Shown here piece after piece: positions 11,906 through 24,760 of a DNA stretch of 64,000 nucleotides. A program made the position numbers and the translations under genes. Each line of letters opens with the position of its first letter. Positions within the stretch are counted from its first letter, which is position 1. The DNA is taken from assembly GCA_021234155.1 (NCBI GenBank), contig JAJEKV010000017.1, forward strand, positions 15,641,455-15,705,454, in the 5' to 3' direction. Below the pieces are notes generated by a model. That model worked only from the letters and a program-made list of their open reading frames with translations. It did no database searches and was not told where the DNA came from. The DNA comes from Isoetes taiwanensis (Eukaryota; Streptophyta; Lycopodiopsida; Isoetales; Isoetaceae).

Positions 11906-14039
11906 CATTTGTCAGTTGAGAGTATAACTTTGGTCAGTGTTGGTGCTGGGATGCAGTGTTGGTGCTGGGATGCACGTCTTCATTATCTTGGATACAAGGG
12001 CGGCCAACCTTTTTTAAAATCACAGAGCTTTGACTATACATGAGAGCTTTGACTATACATGCCGCTTTGTAGGGCCAGTTTTGCAGCATATGGAAGAATG
12101 AGGCAGTCAACTTGGCACGTTTTGCATTTGGAAAATAGATAAGGAGCAAGTAACACATATGCCGTCGAGTTTAGAAAGAGTTCAAATTGCTGCCATCTAT
12201 AGATACATCATGTGTACAGTCTCAGGTCTAGTTTGCTGCCTCAAGTTGCAGTATACATCCTCAAAGTTGAATCAGTTTGCTGCAAATAACATATCCTTTA
12301 TCATTAAGAAACACATAGGAGATTACAAACATATTGCATAATAAAGTTTTTGTGTGATTGATATTAAAAGTTTCAAGGATGTCCGGTTTTATATCAAATT
12401 TGTTATCTTCTTACTGATTTTGTTTCATATATCGCAGATTCTAGATAATAAACCAAGCATTTTGCAAGTCCATTGCTTGCTATCAGTCGTTTCGTCTCTG
12501 CAATCTTTGCTCTATAATCTTTGATTGATTGGCCGAACCTTCCTGGAGTAGCAGAAGCTGTAGAAGCTCACTTACAACTTAGGAGTCAAAACTACGTATA
12601 CTATGCTATTCTTTTACAAGAGACATATTTTTGACCTCTTCAACATTCTGCCATGAAGCACCATCCTTGAAAACCTTTTGAGGCAAGGGTTTTTTAATCC
12701 TAGTATTAATGGTTGTAATCTTGGCTTTTGTGGACATTAAAATATCTATTCTATTCTATTCTTACATTTTATAGTAGGGGGGTTGAAGAAGGTTGCATAA
12801 CGATTACAGGAATGCAGAAGGTTGCGCAATGATAGAGGATGAACAAGGCCACGGAGACCAATTGGCCTATGGGACCCAAACAAAGAGAGCAGCAAGTGTA
12901 TTACTGTCAGGATTAAAAAACCCTAGCTTCGAAGTGTTTTCGAGGGAAAAACCTTAGCAGTAATAAGTATGTTATTAGACTGTACAATTGTATGAGATAA
13001 TTCAACACTACCCTGGAGGACACAGCTGAGTCTGTGTATCTATAACCTCTCAAAGATATGATCCCAACAAGCCTATGGAGGTCGTGTTCAATAGCACATG
13101 CAGCGGCTGGTCAGGCATAACTAACTGAACATACCGTGCCCGGATGTGAACAAATGTCGGGCATGTCTAAAGGACATGGCATTCATCCTCATTGGCGCCC
13201 TGTTGGCAATACTAACAGATCATGTTCTCACATGCCTTCTGTTATAGATCACACCAATGAACCATACCTTTTATATCCTTGAACCCTTGTTCAAGACTTC
13301 TCAGACAATTCATAGTCTCGTAATCTGTAATTCATCCATAATTGCTACATAATTCACAATCAAACTGTTGGCAATTATAGAAAGACCTCTATTTGAAATA
13401 AACATAGAATACGAGTTACACCAATAACATGATTGGCCAAGCTCTAGTTCACCAAAACCAGCGCTAGATCCAGATATAATAAACAATCTATGGTAGTTCA
13501 CCGCCCAACCAGGTCAATCGTGCTAAGAACTGGCAGAATTATGGCAAGGCTAGACAATCTGCTTCCACTGGTAGCTTCACCCTTGAGCACTTTAATATAA
13601 AACACCAAGATTTAGGCGTTAGGATAGTAACAAGTTATTGGACAAGAATAGTAGAAGCTCTAGGAAAAAGTAATGGCTTTCTTAGAATCAGATTCAAGAG
13701 CGAATGAGTAGAGCAGTCTTCTTTGCCCCCTATCACTCTTCTAGCTATATCTCTCTTTTTCGGACAAATTACGGGAAGTTCCATTCCAATTCAGAAACTA
13801 GACTCCGAGCCGGTTCCAGCAAAGTAAAGATCGCCTCAATCGGAGCTCCACTTGCCGAGATATGTGTAATTGAATTTCAGCTTCTATTTATAGATCTCTG
13901 CTACGACTTTAGCCCTTTTTTTTATTTAGCAAGCCTTTCTAGCATCATAAATATAAACCATAGGTTGCCTTTATTGCCTTACCTTGCTTTGCCAATAATT
14001 TGTCAAACTTAGACACCCATGCTAGTCCACCAAGACTAA
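11906..14039. other. Intergenic with short tandem duplications
   Basis: No convincing gene. Two perfect 19-bp tandem duplications lie close together: 11936-11973 and 12024-12061. A short TATTC-type repeat tail is at 12745-12762, preceded by sequence like that before the tail at 21756. The remaining reading frames are short and without domain similarity. Confidence 0.5.
12640..12762 (+). mobile_element. 3' end of a retroposon with TATTC-repeat tail
   Basis: The sequence 'gtggacattaaaatatc' followed by (TCTAT)n at 12745 closely matches 'gtgggcgataaaatcatattct' before the tail at 21756, and the tail of the LINE ending at 55496. A shared 3' end plus a pentanucleotide repeat is the hallmark of LINE or SINE retroposition in which the enzyme recognises a short repeat tail. 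The 5' limit is not determined; the start given is approximate. Confidence 0.45.
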
Positions 14040-15800
14040 CATCCAAGACCACTCCTTGGTGCCATATTCATGTGCTCGGCTCAGGAGTCCACATCGGCAT
14101 CTCAATCACGAAGGCAATGCACACCCGTCTTGGATGAAAGCTACGATCTGGCCGCTAGCTTCATGGGCAAGTGGGTGCATAAAGTAGTATTAATGAATTT
14201 TCGTGTGAGCCTAGAATTGATTTCGCTGTAGATAGTTTGCCATGCTTGACATCGTCGAACATCACTGCATCCCAAAGCTTCGCTAAAAAGCAAGCATTAA
14301 AAGATCTTGTCTCGATTACATCATGATCCTTCTCTATTCATACTGCACATCTGTGTGCTGTACATTCCATCGTGAGAACCAGCGGCTTGTTTGTCCTTCA
14401 GCCAGGCCTTGAGGCAATGGACATATTGCTATGAAACTAGCAATTGGGCAAGCAAGCATTAGACAGCGAGGCATCCTCCATACCAAATACCCGCTACGCT
14501 TTGGGAAGTAAAGCTGATATATGACCGGTCTAGATGCGGCCCTCTGAAGGGGAAAGAAACCCATCTCCTGAGCATGATATGATATGGGCGTAGTTTCACG
14601 AGGGTGCTAGGGCTAAGAATGTCTTTTATACTGCTCTAGGGCATTCTAGTGTGAGGATATCACCGGACGGACTTTTGTGCTCTCCATCTGGGGGCTGTTT
14701 CCGACCAAGGCCACTGAATAAGTGTGATTGGCCCCGGGCATATGCTTCTGCCTTGTGGATGTTGTGCATGGCATATGGGATTCTTTCCACTGCCAGTGAT
14801 ACATAACCTAATGGAAGCATCCCACGGCATGGTATCAACGAGGAAACTTCGATCCCAAATACTTGTAGGTGAGCCACCTCCATGACTTGTTCCACGGTAG
14901 AGTGAAGGAGAGTTTGTGATGGGAGGGATGAGAGCAAGCAACACTCTAGTTTTGTAGGATTAACTGGCATGCAGGTGAGCTGGCCGAGAGAAGTTTCCTA
15001 GAGCATCAGTTATATTTTGCATGTCATCCCAGCATACATGAGCTCCGCGTCTTGACATACATGAGTTCTTTGAATTATATGAGTGCATGAGTTGCAGCTC
15101 CCCTCCCTCTCCCCCAAATGCTTTCGGTAGTGATCACATGGCCAGTCAATATAAAGGCCAAGGCATGGGGAGAATGGAAAACATACGATACTACCTAGGT
15201 TACTTGTATCACATCCCATAACTTGTCAGGGAGTGCGTAGTAAAAGCCTTTGCAAAATCCACAAAACAATAGTGCAAGTTTTGCCATCGATTCTTGCTAT
15301 TCTCAATCTCGCAGGGTGAAAATATGGTTAATAGAGGAATATGCGGACTGGGAATTTTGCGTAATGTCGAGGCTTACACATCTGCATCCTCTGGCATATC
15401 AAGCCGGCCATTGCTTTCGAGAATGCCAAACCCAGCAATTTTATAAAGGGGTACATGCATGATTGTGCGATAGTTAAGGCTGGGTAGTGAAATTACTTTT
15501 GCCTTGTATATAGAAGGAACAACTCTACTATTGGTCCCTTTCGCGAGGAAGCCTTCTTGCAATGATCCTATTGAATAATGCCAGGGGCCGGGCACCATTG
15601 CAGGAGGCCGACCCATTTGAGAAGCAGCGCATATCATCATCTAGCGCCTTCAATTGGCCTTTCGCGATGTAAGCCCATTATAACATCTCTTTCCTTAATG
15701 GCCGATTACTAAATCCATGTAGGTACTGTGCAGGCCCCGATAGATCTGTCAAGGCTAACGCAAGTATTGCACCATTGCTCACGAGGTGATATTCTCACGT
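14040..15800 (-). mobile_element. Second degenerate LINE copy
   Basis: This region is a diverged copy of the sequence at 240-1320. 'catcccaaagcttcgct' at 14267 matches 329. 'cccaaatacttgtaggtga' near 14855 matches 785-803. The 'FVD..KAF' RT block, read on the minus strand at 15275-15240, matches 1300-1265. Orientation is the same as in the 5' copy (minus). The copy is full of stops and small indels, and no ORF above about 114 codons survives. Limits are approximate. Confidence 0.55.
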
Positions 15801-15944
15801 AGGTTATGCGAGCTTTTAGCTTTCAATACAACTCTCACGAGACCAGCTGAGGTGGCGATCTAGGAGATAGAATATACATTGCCCCAATTGTCCTTTCCTT
15901 GGCCTTGAGGAAGGAGCAGTATTGGCTGATGGCATGGGGATGCA

Positions 15945-16487
15945 ATGTGACGTTCCACGTATTTATATGTTATACACACAAATACATGACATGTCACCAG
16001 AGGTATGTAAGGGTTTATTGACCATTTACATGTTGATTTAATGGGGTAGTACATTACATTGATTTAAGGCATAGTAATTAATATTAGCTATATTAATCAA
16101 TTATGGGGAACCTAGGCGCTATATGGCACCAACTGGTTGGACAAGTTAGACTTGCCATTTGCATTAGCCCCAAATCCTAATTTAAAATTAGGGCAAAACT
16201 CTAATTTTGGAGAGACATATATTAACCCAATTAATAATTATTTCAATTAGCAATTGATTATTAATAGTTTAGTTTAGGAAATTGCCACCTAGCCCAAATC
16301 GATCAGGCAAAGGAGAACTGCCAATTTTAGTTCAGCCAAATTGGGGCTTCATCCCCAATTTTCTCCAATTTGATTTAGGGCCAATTAGAGACGGAGGAAG
16401 GGCCTATTCAACCAGCAGAGCATGAAGAACCTGAGAAATGTGGGAATCTAGCTCGGATACCGGTTAGTAGGTTTAGTTAACTTGAAA
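15945..16487. repeat. LTR-like repeat unit A, copy 1
   Basis: About 540 bp is shared, in the same orientation, with 27520-28046. Shared landmarks in order are 'tttatatgttatac', 'caccagaggtatgtaaggg', 'aatggggtag.acattacattgatt', 'ttaataattatttcaattag' and 'gatctagctcggatac'. Identity is about 75-80% by eye. The lack of coding potential and the size suit a solo LTR or a non-autonomous LTR element, but no flanking duplication was found. Confidence 0.7.
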
Positions 16488-17214
16488 TTCTAGATCTATT
16501 GTTTAAATTTGGTTTTTCTGGCTTGGAGGAAAACTTTTTGGATTTTATTTTAAGATTGATTTCCTAAGGTTTCTAAAGGTTTTAGCTGCCTGAAAAATTT
16601 AGCGGTATCCTAAAAATCTAAAAATGGGGTTAGTGGATTATCCAAATTCTAGATTTTTGGGATTATCGTGATGCTGAGCCTTTAACGGCCCTTCCTACAG
16701 CTGTTGAAGCGGCATGCATTTAGATTTCTAATTCTTTAACCTGTGCTCTAGCTTGGTTGAAATTGTAGAGGAAGAGCTTGAGCATCAAAAGTGACGTTTT
16801 TAATTTGTGGGGCTACGTAGCCGACAGCGGATGTTGCCAGCGAGGAAGCGATTCAATTGTAGAGGGGTAATATAACGACTCCTCTGGTATATATAGGGTT
16901 TTGAGTTTTAGGCTATACTTGAAGTTGGGAGTCTCTTATGGCTTGAGATAACACACTCATGGCTGATGTAATATGGCGGAATTAGTCAGTCTTGAAAGCA
17001 TACAATATGATTTAGTTTCGAATCATGTCGGCATCATTACTTGAGTTTATTTATAACTAAAATTAGAGTATTTAATTAAAGTGGGACAAATCTTGAATTT
17101 TGGGACTCGAGGATGAAAATGGGACTCATATTTGGGCATCCAAAATTTCACATCATATATTTTCTTGCGGAATTTCCAAATAAATAGTTGAGAAAGTTGG
17201 CGAGGTGAGATCCC
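16488..17214. other. Intergenic, nothing recognised
   Basis: AT-rich sequence with only short frames. It directly follows repeat unit A and may be the continuation of the same element (for example its internal or leader region), but the second copy of unit A is not followed by this sequence, so that is not supported. Confidence 0.4.
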
Positions 17215-17412
17215 GAAGGAGGAGGGAAGGGGAAGGCCGGGGTGAGAGAAAGGGGGAGAGGGCAAAGGAGAAAGAGGGAGCCCAGGGAAGGGAGGGCAAG
17301 GGAGAAGAAGGGGCAAGGGCAAGGGGCAAGGGGCAAAGGGAGAAAGAAGGGAGCAAAGAGGGGCGGGGGCAAGGGAGGCAAAGGGGAAGGGGCAAGGGGC
17401 AGGGAGAAGAAT
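17215..17412. repeat. Polypurine (G/A) tract of about 200 bp
   Basis: The plus strand is almost entirely purine with many GGG/GGGG runs and 'ggggcaa' units repeated at 17310-17400. C occurs mainly in 'gggca' steps and T is nearly absent. The overlapping Arg/Gly/Glu- and Pro/Leu-rich reading frames on both strands are by-products of this composition and not genes. The tract could form G-quadruplex or triplex structures. Confidence 0.85.
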
Positions 17413-19699
17413 AGTGAATTTAATTAAAGGTATACAATAATTTAATTAATTTAATTAAATAAATAACTAATAAAAAAATATAAATCATTCTCCTCTTCTC
17501 GACTGGTAGTGAGGAATTGGAAAGCTTTACCATTTTTGGGATGGAGCTTCAATTTTGATGGAGGCTACGTCTGATTGATGCTTATAACACGGGGAAATCT
17601 TTGATCTTTAGTGGATCACAATTAAATCACATAACATACTCATTGCTTCCACATTTCCACATCTTGCACTGCCCGAAGTGGCGTGGGCGGCATTATCGCC
17701 ATACCTGCTTGACACATGTGATCACGGCTGGTACGGCTACCCGAAATCCACAGGGAGGGCTCCCGTTTATGTGTGAAAGAAGAGGTCGATGAATGTCCAT
17801 TCGCAGGGCTAGGCCATTCTCCATGACACGTAAAGAAGGCTTGGATCTCTTTTCATGGCTTCTCCTTCTTTTAACTCCGTTTCCCTTATGTTTTCACCTA
17901 TTTACATTGCGATTCTTTGATTCCGGCTTTGGTACCTTTTCATGAATCAACATAATGCCTGCCACTTCGCGCCCATTTGTGGCTAGATTAATGTAGGTTT
18001 TTCTTCTCATGGAGCTTCTTGAGGTTTCTTCTCATGGAGCTTCTTCTTGCTTGCTAGCTACTTGATGTGACGGGTTCAAATCCCATTTGCTGCCCGTCTG
18101 GAATCATGGCTGGACCCACATTAGCAGCCACAACCCAGAAGCTCACATCGCCATAGCCACTGCAATGGTTTCGCCTAAAGGCCGCTGCTTGACTGCGCGC
18201 TCATTTCCGCAGTGCGGATACTACTTAACTCCTTAGGTGAGTCGATCCGGCTTACTGCTGGCGATCGCAGATTCTTTGCATCTTCCTCGGCTTTTAATTA
18301 GCTCCTAAGCCCTTTTTTGGACAAGTATTCAGCAGGAATTTAAACTTTTCCATCAAAATGATGGAGATATGAATTTCTTGTTTCTCGGAAAATTTGGAAA
18401 CGAAAGGGCGGATTCTCCCCGGAAATTTGGAAACAGGCGCCCAGCAAAGGTGTTAGGAAGCAAAAGTAGAATTCCACTATTGTTTCATCTCTAAAAGCTT
18501 TCGTATTATGGAGAGCTCTGCTCCGGTAAATTAGGCATGGCGAGTAGGAAGTAGGCCCAAAAATCAAATCAAAAAGCTTCAAGAAGCGGCTACTTAACCC
18601 ATGATTTCGCGGTGTTAAAGCCAGTTCTTTATCCTATTAGCGGCCAGTTGAGGTATTTCCTCGGTTTTTATTTGCGGCCACGGGTACTCCATTGCCTCCA
18701 TTCCAAATCCCCTTTTTTCTTGAGTTTCTTGTCATTTCAAAGGCGTTACGCTCCATTAAATTCGATTGAACACATTCCAGAGAGCGATTGGGGATAGAGG
18801 CTGGAAAGATAGCGAGGGATGAGGCAGCCAGGAGGCCCGTGGGAGCTATAGGCGTTTGGGAGCTTCTTCCATGGTACAAATGAACCTGTCTCAAAGGTAT
18901 GTACCAAAGTTTAAAATTCAAAAGCATGAAGGAAAAAGCGAGTATTAGAAAAAAGGGAGGTAAAATAATGCGTTGAAAAGAAAGTGTAAAATAAATGATT
19001 TTAAAATTCAAGCATGAGGGGAAAAAGTGAGGGTATTAGAAAAAAAAAAGAGGTAAAATAATACATTGAAAAGAAATTAGGAAATAAATGCTAATAATAT
19101 AGGATTATATTTTTGGCGTGTCCCCAATTTCCTCTTTTTTATGTGTGTGCTACTATGTTCACCACGTTAAACGATATGTTCCCATGGTGCAAGTTTTCTA
19201 GGCATATATTCTTATTCTAAAAGATAAAAAATTTAACTGCGAATATCATGATATAATTTACACCTTGTTTTAACCCATTTGAAGGTTCAAGATACAAATA
19301 GGGACAAATTCCATATTAGTAGGTCTAATGTATATTAATAGATTTAATGCATATAGGTCTAATATAGGCTCTCATAGGTTATAATGTGTGCATTATAGGT
19401 GCATATGTTGCTATTTACATGTGCATTAGGCATTACCAGCTACATAGCTAAATATAGGCCCAATGGTCCCTCTTCATATGGCTATATGGTGGTCCGTTAG
19501 AAGGGGGGAGGGTCCATTGGATATGTGTCCGTTAGATAATACATGGGGGTCACATTTTTCATGGAAAATCATAGAGAGAGGGAGATTTATGGGGAGGGTA
19601 TTTTTCATAGAAATGCATAGGATGTTGAAGGTTATTCATTTTTAGAGCCCAGCTACTTGATTTCTACGAGCTTTAAAATTGCCCTTTTTACCTCACGGT
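17413..19699. other. Intergenic, no gene recognised
   Basis: 17440-17480 is a run of 'ttaatt' words. A 26-bp unit 'ttcttctcatggagcttctt' is tandemly repeated at 18000-18047. 18900-19080 holds two similar segments (18905-18990 and 18995-19080) around 'ttaaaattcaa.agcatga.gg' and 'gaggtaaaataat', a tandem duplication of about 90 bp. No frame here shows a domain. Confidence 0.45.
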
Positions 19700-20061
19700 G
19701 CCTTTTACGACTCGCTTCCGAGCCCAAAAGGCCCTCAGAAAGCACCATTTTAAACTTTGGTTGCCTTTCTCATTCGTGAAAGGCCTCGACTAAAGAGCAC
19801 TGCGTTTACGGCTTTGAAGGCTGCCTTTCTCATTTCATGAAGTCGAAGGCCACTCTGACTAAAACTGCGTTTTTAAACTTTTGGTTTGTATTTCATTCGC
19901 GAGTGAAAGGTATCTGGCTTAAAACTGCGTTTAGCGAAGCTGCCTTTCTCCACTCGCCGGAGTGAAGGCCTTCATCCCTAAAACCTCGTTTTTGGCACTA
20001 CAGCCCCTAAAACTTGCGTTTTTAAGCTTGGGTACGCCTTTCGACTCGCGAGTGAAAAGGC
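19700..20061. repeat. Array of six hairpin-forming repeats, about 60-bp period
   Basis: Six inverted repeats built on the same plan (GCCTTT...ACTCGnnGAGT...AAAGGC) occur at 19700-19732, 19763-19784, 19823-19850, 19888-19912, 19942-19969 and 20036-20061. Start-to-start distances are 63, 60, 65, 54 and 94 bp. The clearest is 'gcctttctccactcgccgg' continuing to 'agtgaaggc' (19942-19969). Spacers share an 'aaaactgcgttttt' word that is itself nearly palindromic. No coding sequence was found across the array. Function unknown. Confidence 0.8.
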
Positions 20062-21539
20062 ATACTTCAGCTTCAAAGCTTGCATGTAGCATCACTTGAC
20101 TAATTTGATTTTGTCTCTTCGCGGTCCTTATCTACGACCCAGGAATAGTACATGTGCTTGGGAGCGATGAAAGATCCGGTTCATTGAAGAAGGTGCAGGA
20201 AGAGGGGTGGTGACTTGTCAGTTGGACATACAAACCGCGTGGCCCATAAAAGACTCCTCATACAAATTTCTGTCGTTTTGTAAGTTGCTCAGGTGACTAG
20301 GAGAGGAAACCCGCAGCGCCCTTTTGCGCTAGGTGGTTCATGTGTGAGAGGGTGTAATCATTGTGCCCAGCATACCACCACTATGGTCTCTTTACCCTTT
20401 GTAATATATATTGTAATGAGCCCATTTATAAATATAAAGGTATCTCAAAACTAGTATTTTGGGTGATTAAGTAAACAATTTGCTTAATTTTTATTTGGAA
20501 TTTGTGATCTATTGTCTACCCACACAAGAAAATAGAGCGTGTTGGGATGTTGGTGGGCTTTGGACAGATAGAATTTCATATTTCGTTGCATTGTTCTTGT
20601 TCGACCGGCTATCCAAAGAAATTTGGAAAGCTTGGATGCACACTAATAGATAAAAATTCCGATTATATGATTTTCGGATGAGTCTTCTTTTGTGTAAGTG
20701 CCAGGGTTCAAAAGTGGGAATGGAATGAGTCCCACTTTAATTAAGTACGACTTAACTTATTTTTTTTGAACTCCTGAATATCTCTTTGAATTTTCTTATG
20801 TATTTTCATCTGTAGTCACTGATTCAGCTCCCATTGATTCGGGAAGAGTGGAATTACCACTCGACTTTGTGGAAGAGAATGGACGCATATTTTGTTCCTT
20901 CAACTAATCTATACTTGGAACAACCTCTAATAGAAGGCGTACCCATATGGGCTTGCTCAGGAGAAAATTCGGTGAAAGCTGAGGTTTGCTAATGTTTTTT
21001 TGCAATTTTTATTCGTTAAAAACTGTGTGTGCTTCTTCATGCATCTGAGATGGAAAATTCTTATTATAAAAAGATCATGAAGCTCTTCTAAAGAGAGAAC
21101 ATTGGGTCCAGTTTTACATCTATTACATGTGCTCATGGGCCAAAAGTGTAGCAACTACTAGCTATAGCAATTGCATGCTATATTTGTCCATTTCTGTAGT
21201 TTTATCCCTGAAGCAGATCGAATTAACCGTTATTTATTTCACTGAAATTGTTCTAATGGAACCATAGCTACGAACTAGCATAGATGCCATATTATGTGAT
21301 TCTTGCAGAATCTGCTTTATTTGCTCTATATTAGCTAAATTGCTGCATGGCATACATCCACATGATGCTGCTCATATCCATAGAGAGCCTTCTATGCAAT
21401 ATATTCCACGACTGTTTCATCCCTTCTGCTTCAAGTTTATGCTATGCTTCTACTTTCCTTCAACTACTCTGTTGCTAATCATATCTGGGCCACTTTTAAG
21501 TATATAAATTTATCTTCGTGACTCTTATTTTTTCTTGGA
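20062..21539. other. Intergenic, nothing recognised
   Basis: AT-rich sequence with only short frames and no domain similarity. An 'aagtgggactcattt'-like phrase at 20710-20740 echoes one at 17080-17130, so some shared dispersed repeat is likely. Confidence 0.4.
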
Positions 21540-21780
21540 TCACCTTGGGACTCGGAGTTATACTTGTCGACAGTAACCTCGGTTGTACTTGTGATTATGT
21601 ATATATAAGCATGGAGTATATACGGCATCCTTATTGCTACTAAGGTTTTCCCGAAAACCAGCGCCGAGTGAGTTTTTAATCTGGTAATGTCCTTTCTTTA
21701 TTCTCTCACGTACTTGGGTCCCATAGGCAGTTGGTCTCGTGGGCGATAAAATCATATTCTATTCTATTCTATTCTATTCT
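21540..21780 (+). mobile_element. Retroposon 3' end with (ATTCT)5 tail
   Basis: A perfect (ATTCT)5 array occupies 21756-21780, preceded by 'gtgggcgataaaatcat'. The same arrangement (GTGG or GGGCG-containing word, short AT stretch, then TATTC repeats) occurs at 12735-12762 and at 55460-55496, where it terminates a recognisable plus-strand LINE. The upstream 200 bp is therefore probably a 5'-truncated LINE or a SINE using the same tail. The 5' boundary is approximate. Confidence 0.55.
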
Positions 21781-22139
21781 TTGGCTTTTTACTATGTTAC
21801 AGGTAAGTTTTTTGCAATTTCAAACTTGCATGGTTGAATCTTTTGCTCTAGTACAAAATTAATATAATGGATTGGATTGGCATAAAGAGGAAGAGGCTGT
21901 CATTTTAGTGCTTTCACAAGTATCTTTATTATTTCATACATGTTCCATTTTTAAGGATATTCAACTTTGTCCAGGCATAGTTATAGCTGAGGAACTCCTC
22001 AAGTTGGGATTGCAAATTTAGCAGGCCAGCATAGTGCGTGCAGTTTTATCGTTACACATGATACCCTGGTTTTGGTAAAATATTCTTTGCATCACTTATT
22101 GATTCAGTTGTTTGTGTATTCAATGGTGACCATTTTAAC

Positions 22140-22560
22140 TTATATGATATGTTCTTCGTGCAGGACATATTCATTATTGTTTTATAGCTTAAAAGCATCT
22201 GCCTAATACTTATTTTAATCTATAAGATATGCTGCTTTTCCTATGGCTGCAGAAGTTCCTCTCCATCCTGCAGACATTAGTAAATGGATATGCTCTTGCC
22301 CCATGTTAGCTTGAACTGCATATAATATCCATTGCATAAATTATTGATTTAGGATCTTTATGTATTTGCTGACGAGCACTTTAACTTTATGATTGTGTTC
22401 TTTTATAGCTTGGAAGCATCTCTCTATTCCAATAATATATAACATATGCCCGGCTGATTTGTGCATGGCTGCAAAAGTTCCTCTCCATCTGCAGAAATCA
22501 TTGTATAGGTAAATGGATAAGCACTTGCCCCATGAACTGCATATAATGGTCTAATTTATA
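22140..22560. repeat. Tandem duplication, about 210-230-bp unit
   Basis: Two consecutive units share 'atgttctt', 'tatagctt.aaagcatct', 'ctgca.aagttcctctccat', 'aaatggata.gc.cttgcccc' and 'gaactgcatataat'. The units lie roughly at 22145-22330 and 22385-22560. Divergence indicates an old duplication. No coding frame spans it. Confidence 0.6.
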
Positions 22561-24411
22561 ATTACATGACGATACTATGATAGATTTTTGGCTTTCATTT
22601 CTATGCTTTTCTTACTGCTGCATGTTGACAAGAAAGAAGGAACTGGATCAAAGCTTTCTTATGTGCAGCATTTCATGATTCTGAGCTGTGTGTTCATGCG
22701 AAGGAAGTTGAATGAGCTTACGTATGCAATAATTCTCAGTTGTACTTGAGTTTCAGATTTAATCACGGTTGGGAGCCTTATTGACAACCCTAAATGCTTC
22801 ATCAGATCTTTTTGACATCTCTACATAGAGCTCTGTAGCATTTTAAAATTTGAATACCTGGATACCCACATTTAATATAGCCCAGATATTTAAACATTGC
22901 TTAGCATTACGACTAATAGTGTTAAGTGAGCTGCAATACAATCTAACATTACTGAAGACATCTCTAGAAGATTATTACGTTGATGATTCAAGTCCTTTCA
23001 ATCTTAAATAGAAGATGTGATTGTGTAGACATAATTCATTCAGGCAACTCTGGAAGATTGCAATGGAGTGACAACTCTTGAATAGATGCCCATATTATTT
23101 TGATGCAAATACTGCAAGGTTTATATAAGTCTGTGAGCAGGAGCTACTGGTGCGGAAGAGAGTAACACTTTTCTTCGGATGTGAATAGGGATCCATACAC
23201 GTTCAAGGACGATGGAAACAAGCAAAGAATATCCATAACAAGTATGTAATTAATATGCTATTGTATCCATTTATTGTATTTGATGATCTTAATATACTCT
23301 GCAGATTTTATGAGAGGAAGATTGCAAGATGCATTCATTTCTAAAATTGTCTCTCTTACAGATAGAGCTTATAACATAATCTCAGAAAGATCAGTGCTGA
23401 TAAACTCATGCCATGGTTGTGGATGTAATACGCACCATTATATGAACTGCTGTGCAAATTAATGACGGTCAGTTAACGTCTATCCTTGCTGTTGATGCAT
23501 CAACATGTTATTTGTCGTTTGGAGCTTTTCAAGGATCAAATTAGCTGTTGTTTGCAGTTTGGACTGAGCCACATTGGGGTTCGCTTTTGTGCTTTTTGCA
23601 TCCAGTTTCTATGCTAATATTCAATTGTTCAAAATCTGTATTACCAAGATTCATTAGAAAGCATCTTTCCCAAATGGTACTTCTAATATTGGTCCCTTGG
23701 TTGCAAACATCATGTGGTTCTTTATTGCTCATTATTATCTGCAAGAGGTTGCTAGCAGATAATAAACTAACCTGAATATATCCATGCATAACCTGAATAT
23801 ATCCATGCACACAAGTTGTTTCTTGCCCTTGCATTCATCTTTTCCTCTTTGGAACCTGCCAATGTCATATTCAAGTTGTGAGGCGCTTTCTAGAGATCTA
23901 TATACAAATTTTTATCCACTCAAGCATTTTATATGTTGAGCAAGCTTGCGGCACGAAATCTAGAAAACATGGACTAAGCGAATACTGTTAGGATTTTCCA
24001 TCGTTTCAGCATTTCGATCTGTAGATAGATTGAGAATGGAACACGTCGTGTTACAAATCCGTTTTGCTCTACCTGATTGTATGGTCTTTTTACTTTAGAG
24101 AATGTTAAACTAACAAACTAGCAATGAAAAGCATCAAATTTGCAGAACAAAAGTTTCTTTGACTTAGAATAATAACGCGGATGGCATATTGTCTCATTAG
24201 TCCAAATTCGTATCTTCCAAAGTAACTTGCTGTGTTGGTTTTCTTTGTGCAATTCGCTTTATCATAGGCATTATAACTTCCCTTAAAGAACTAGAAAGTC
24301 AAATACACATCTAGAGTTGACCATGTGGATTGAAGATACCACATTATGCGAACTATTTAGTTAGTATCTGATTGCTTCTACTTTTTTGCAACATTGATGT
24401 AGTTATTTTAG
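22561..24411. other. Intergenic, no gene recognised
   Basis: AT-rich. The frames at 23274-23462 (plus) and 23541-23834 (minus) are short and without recognised domains. A 22-bp tandem duplication containing 'cctgaatatatccatgca' occurs at 23771-23810. Confidence 0.4.
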
Positions 24412-24760
24412 GGAATAGCTCCAACTTTCGTCTACTAAAGCTGGTCTTTTAAGTTTTATATATATATCCAGTCATATTTTACATCATTAGGATAATAAAC
24501 TGCACTACTACTTTTAACATACTCATATTATTTTTCCACCAGGTACAAAGTCATGTCTTTCACGTGAACCTGGTGCAGTTATTCTAGCAAATCAATGTCC
24601 CAAGTTTTTTCTACTAAAGTTGGTGGTGGTAATCTACTGAAGTTTCATATAGATCCAGTCATATCATACGTCAGTAGGACAATACCTCCTACTTTTAACG
24701 TTACTCGCATTTCTTTTCACTAGGTATAGAATCAAGTCTTTCACATGGTTTGCTTCCTTT
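24412..24760. repeat. Tandem duplication, about 185-bp unit
   Basis: 24432-24580 and 24610-24760 share 'tctactaaag.tggt', 'tttcatata.atccagtcatat', 'ctacttttaac.tactc' and 'aggta.a.a.tcaagtctttcac'. The two copies are consecutive and diverged. No protein-like frame covers them. Confidence 0.65.

Noticed and set aside
17047-17427. Several overlapping frames of Pro/Leu- or Arg/Gly/Glu-rich protein on both strands
   Set aside because: They arise purely from the polypurine tract and have no start context, domain or splice support.
19700-20061. CRISPR-like array of regularly spaced repeats
   Set aside because: Plant nuclear context, imperfect palindromic repeats with related spacers, no cas genes; it is a hairpin satellite.
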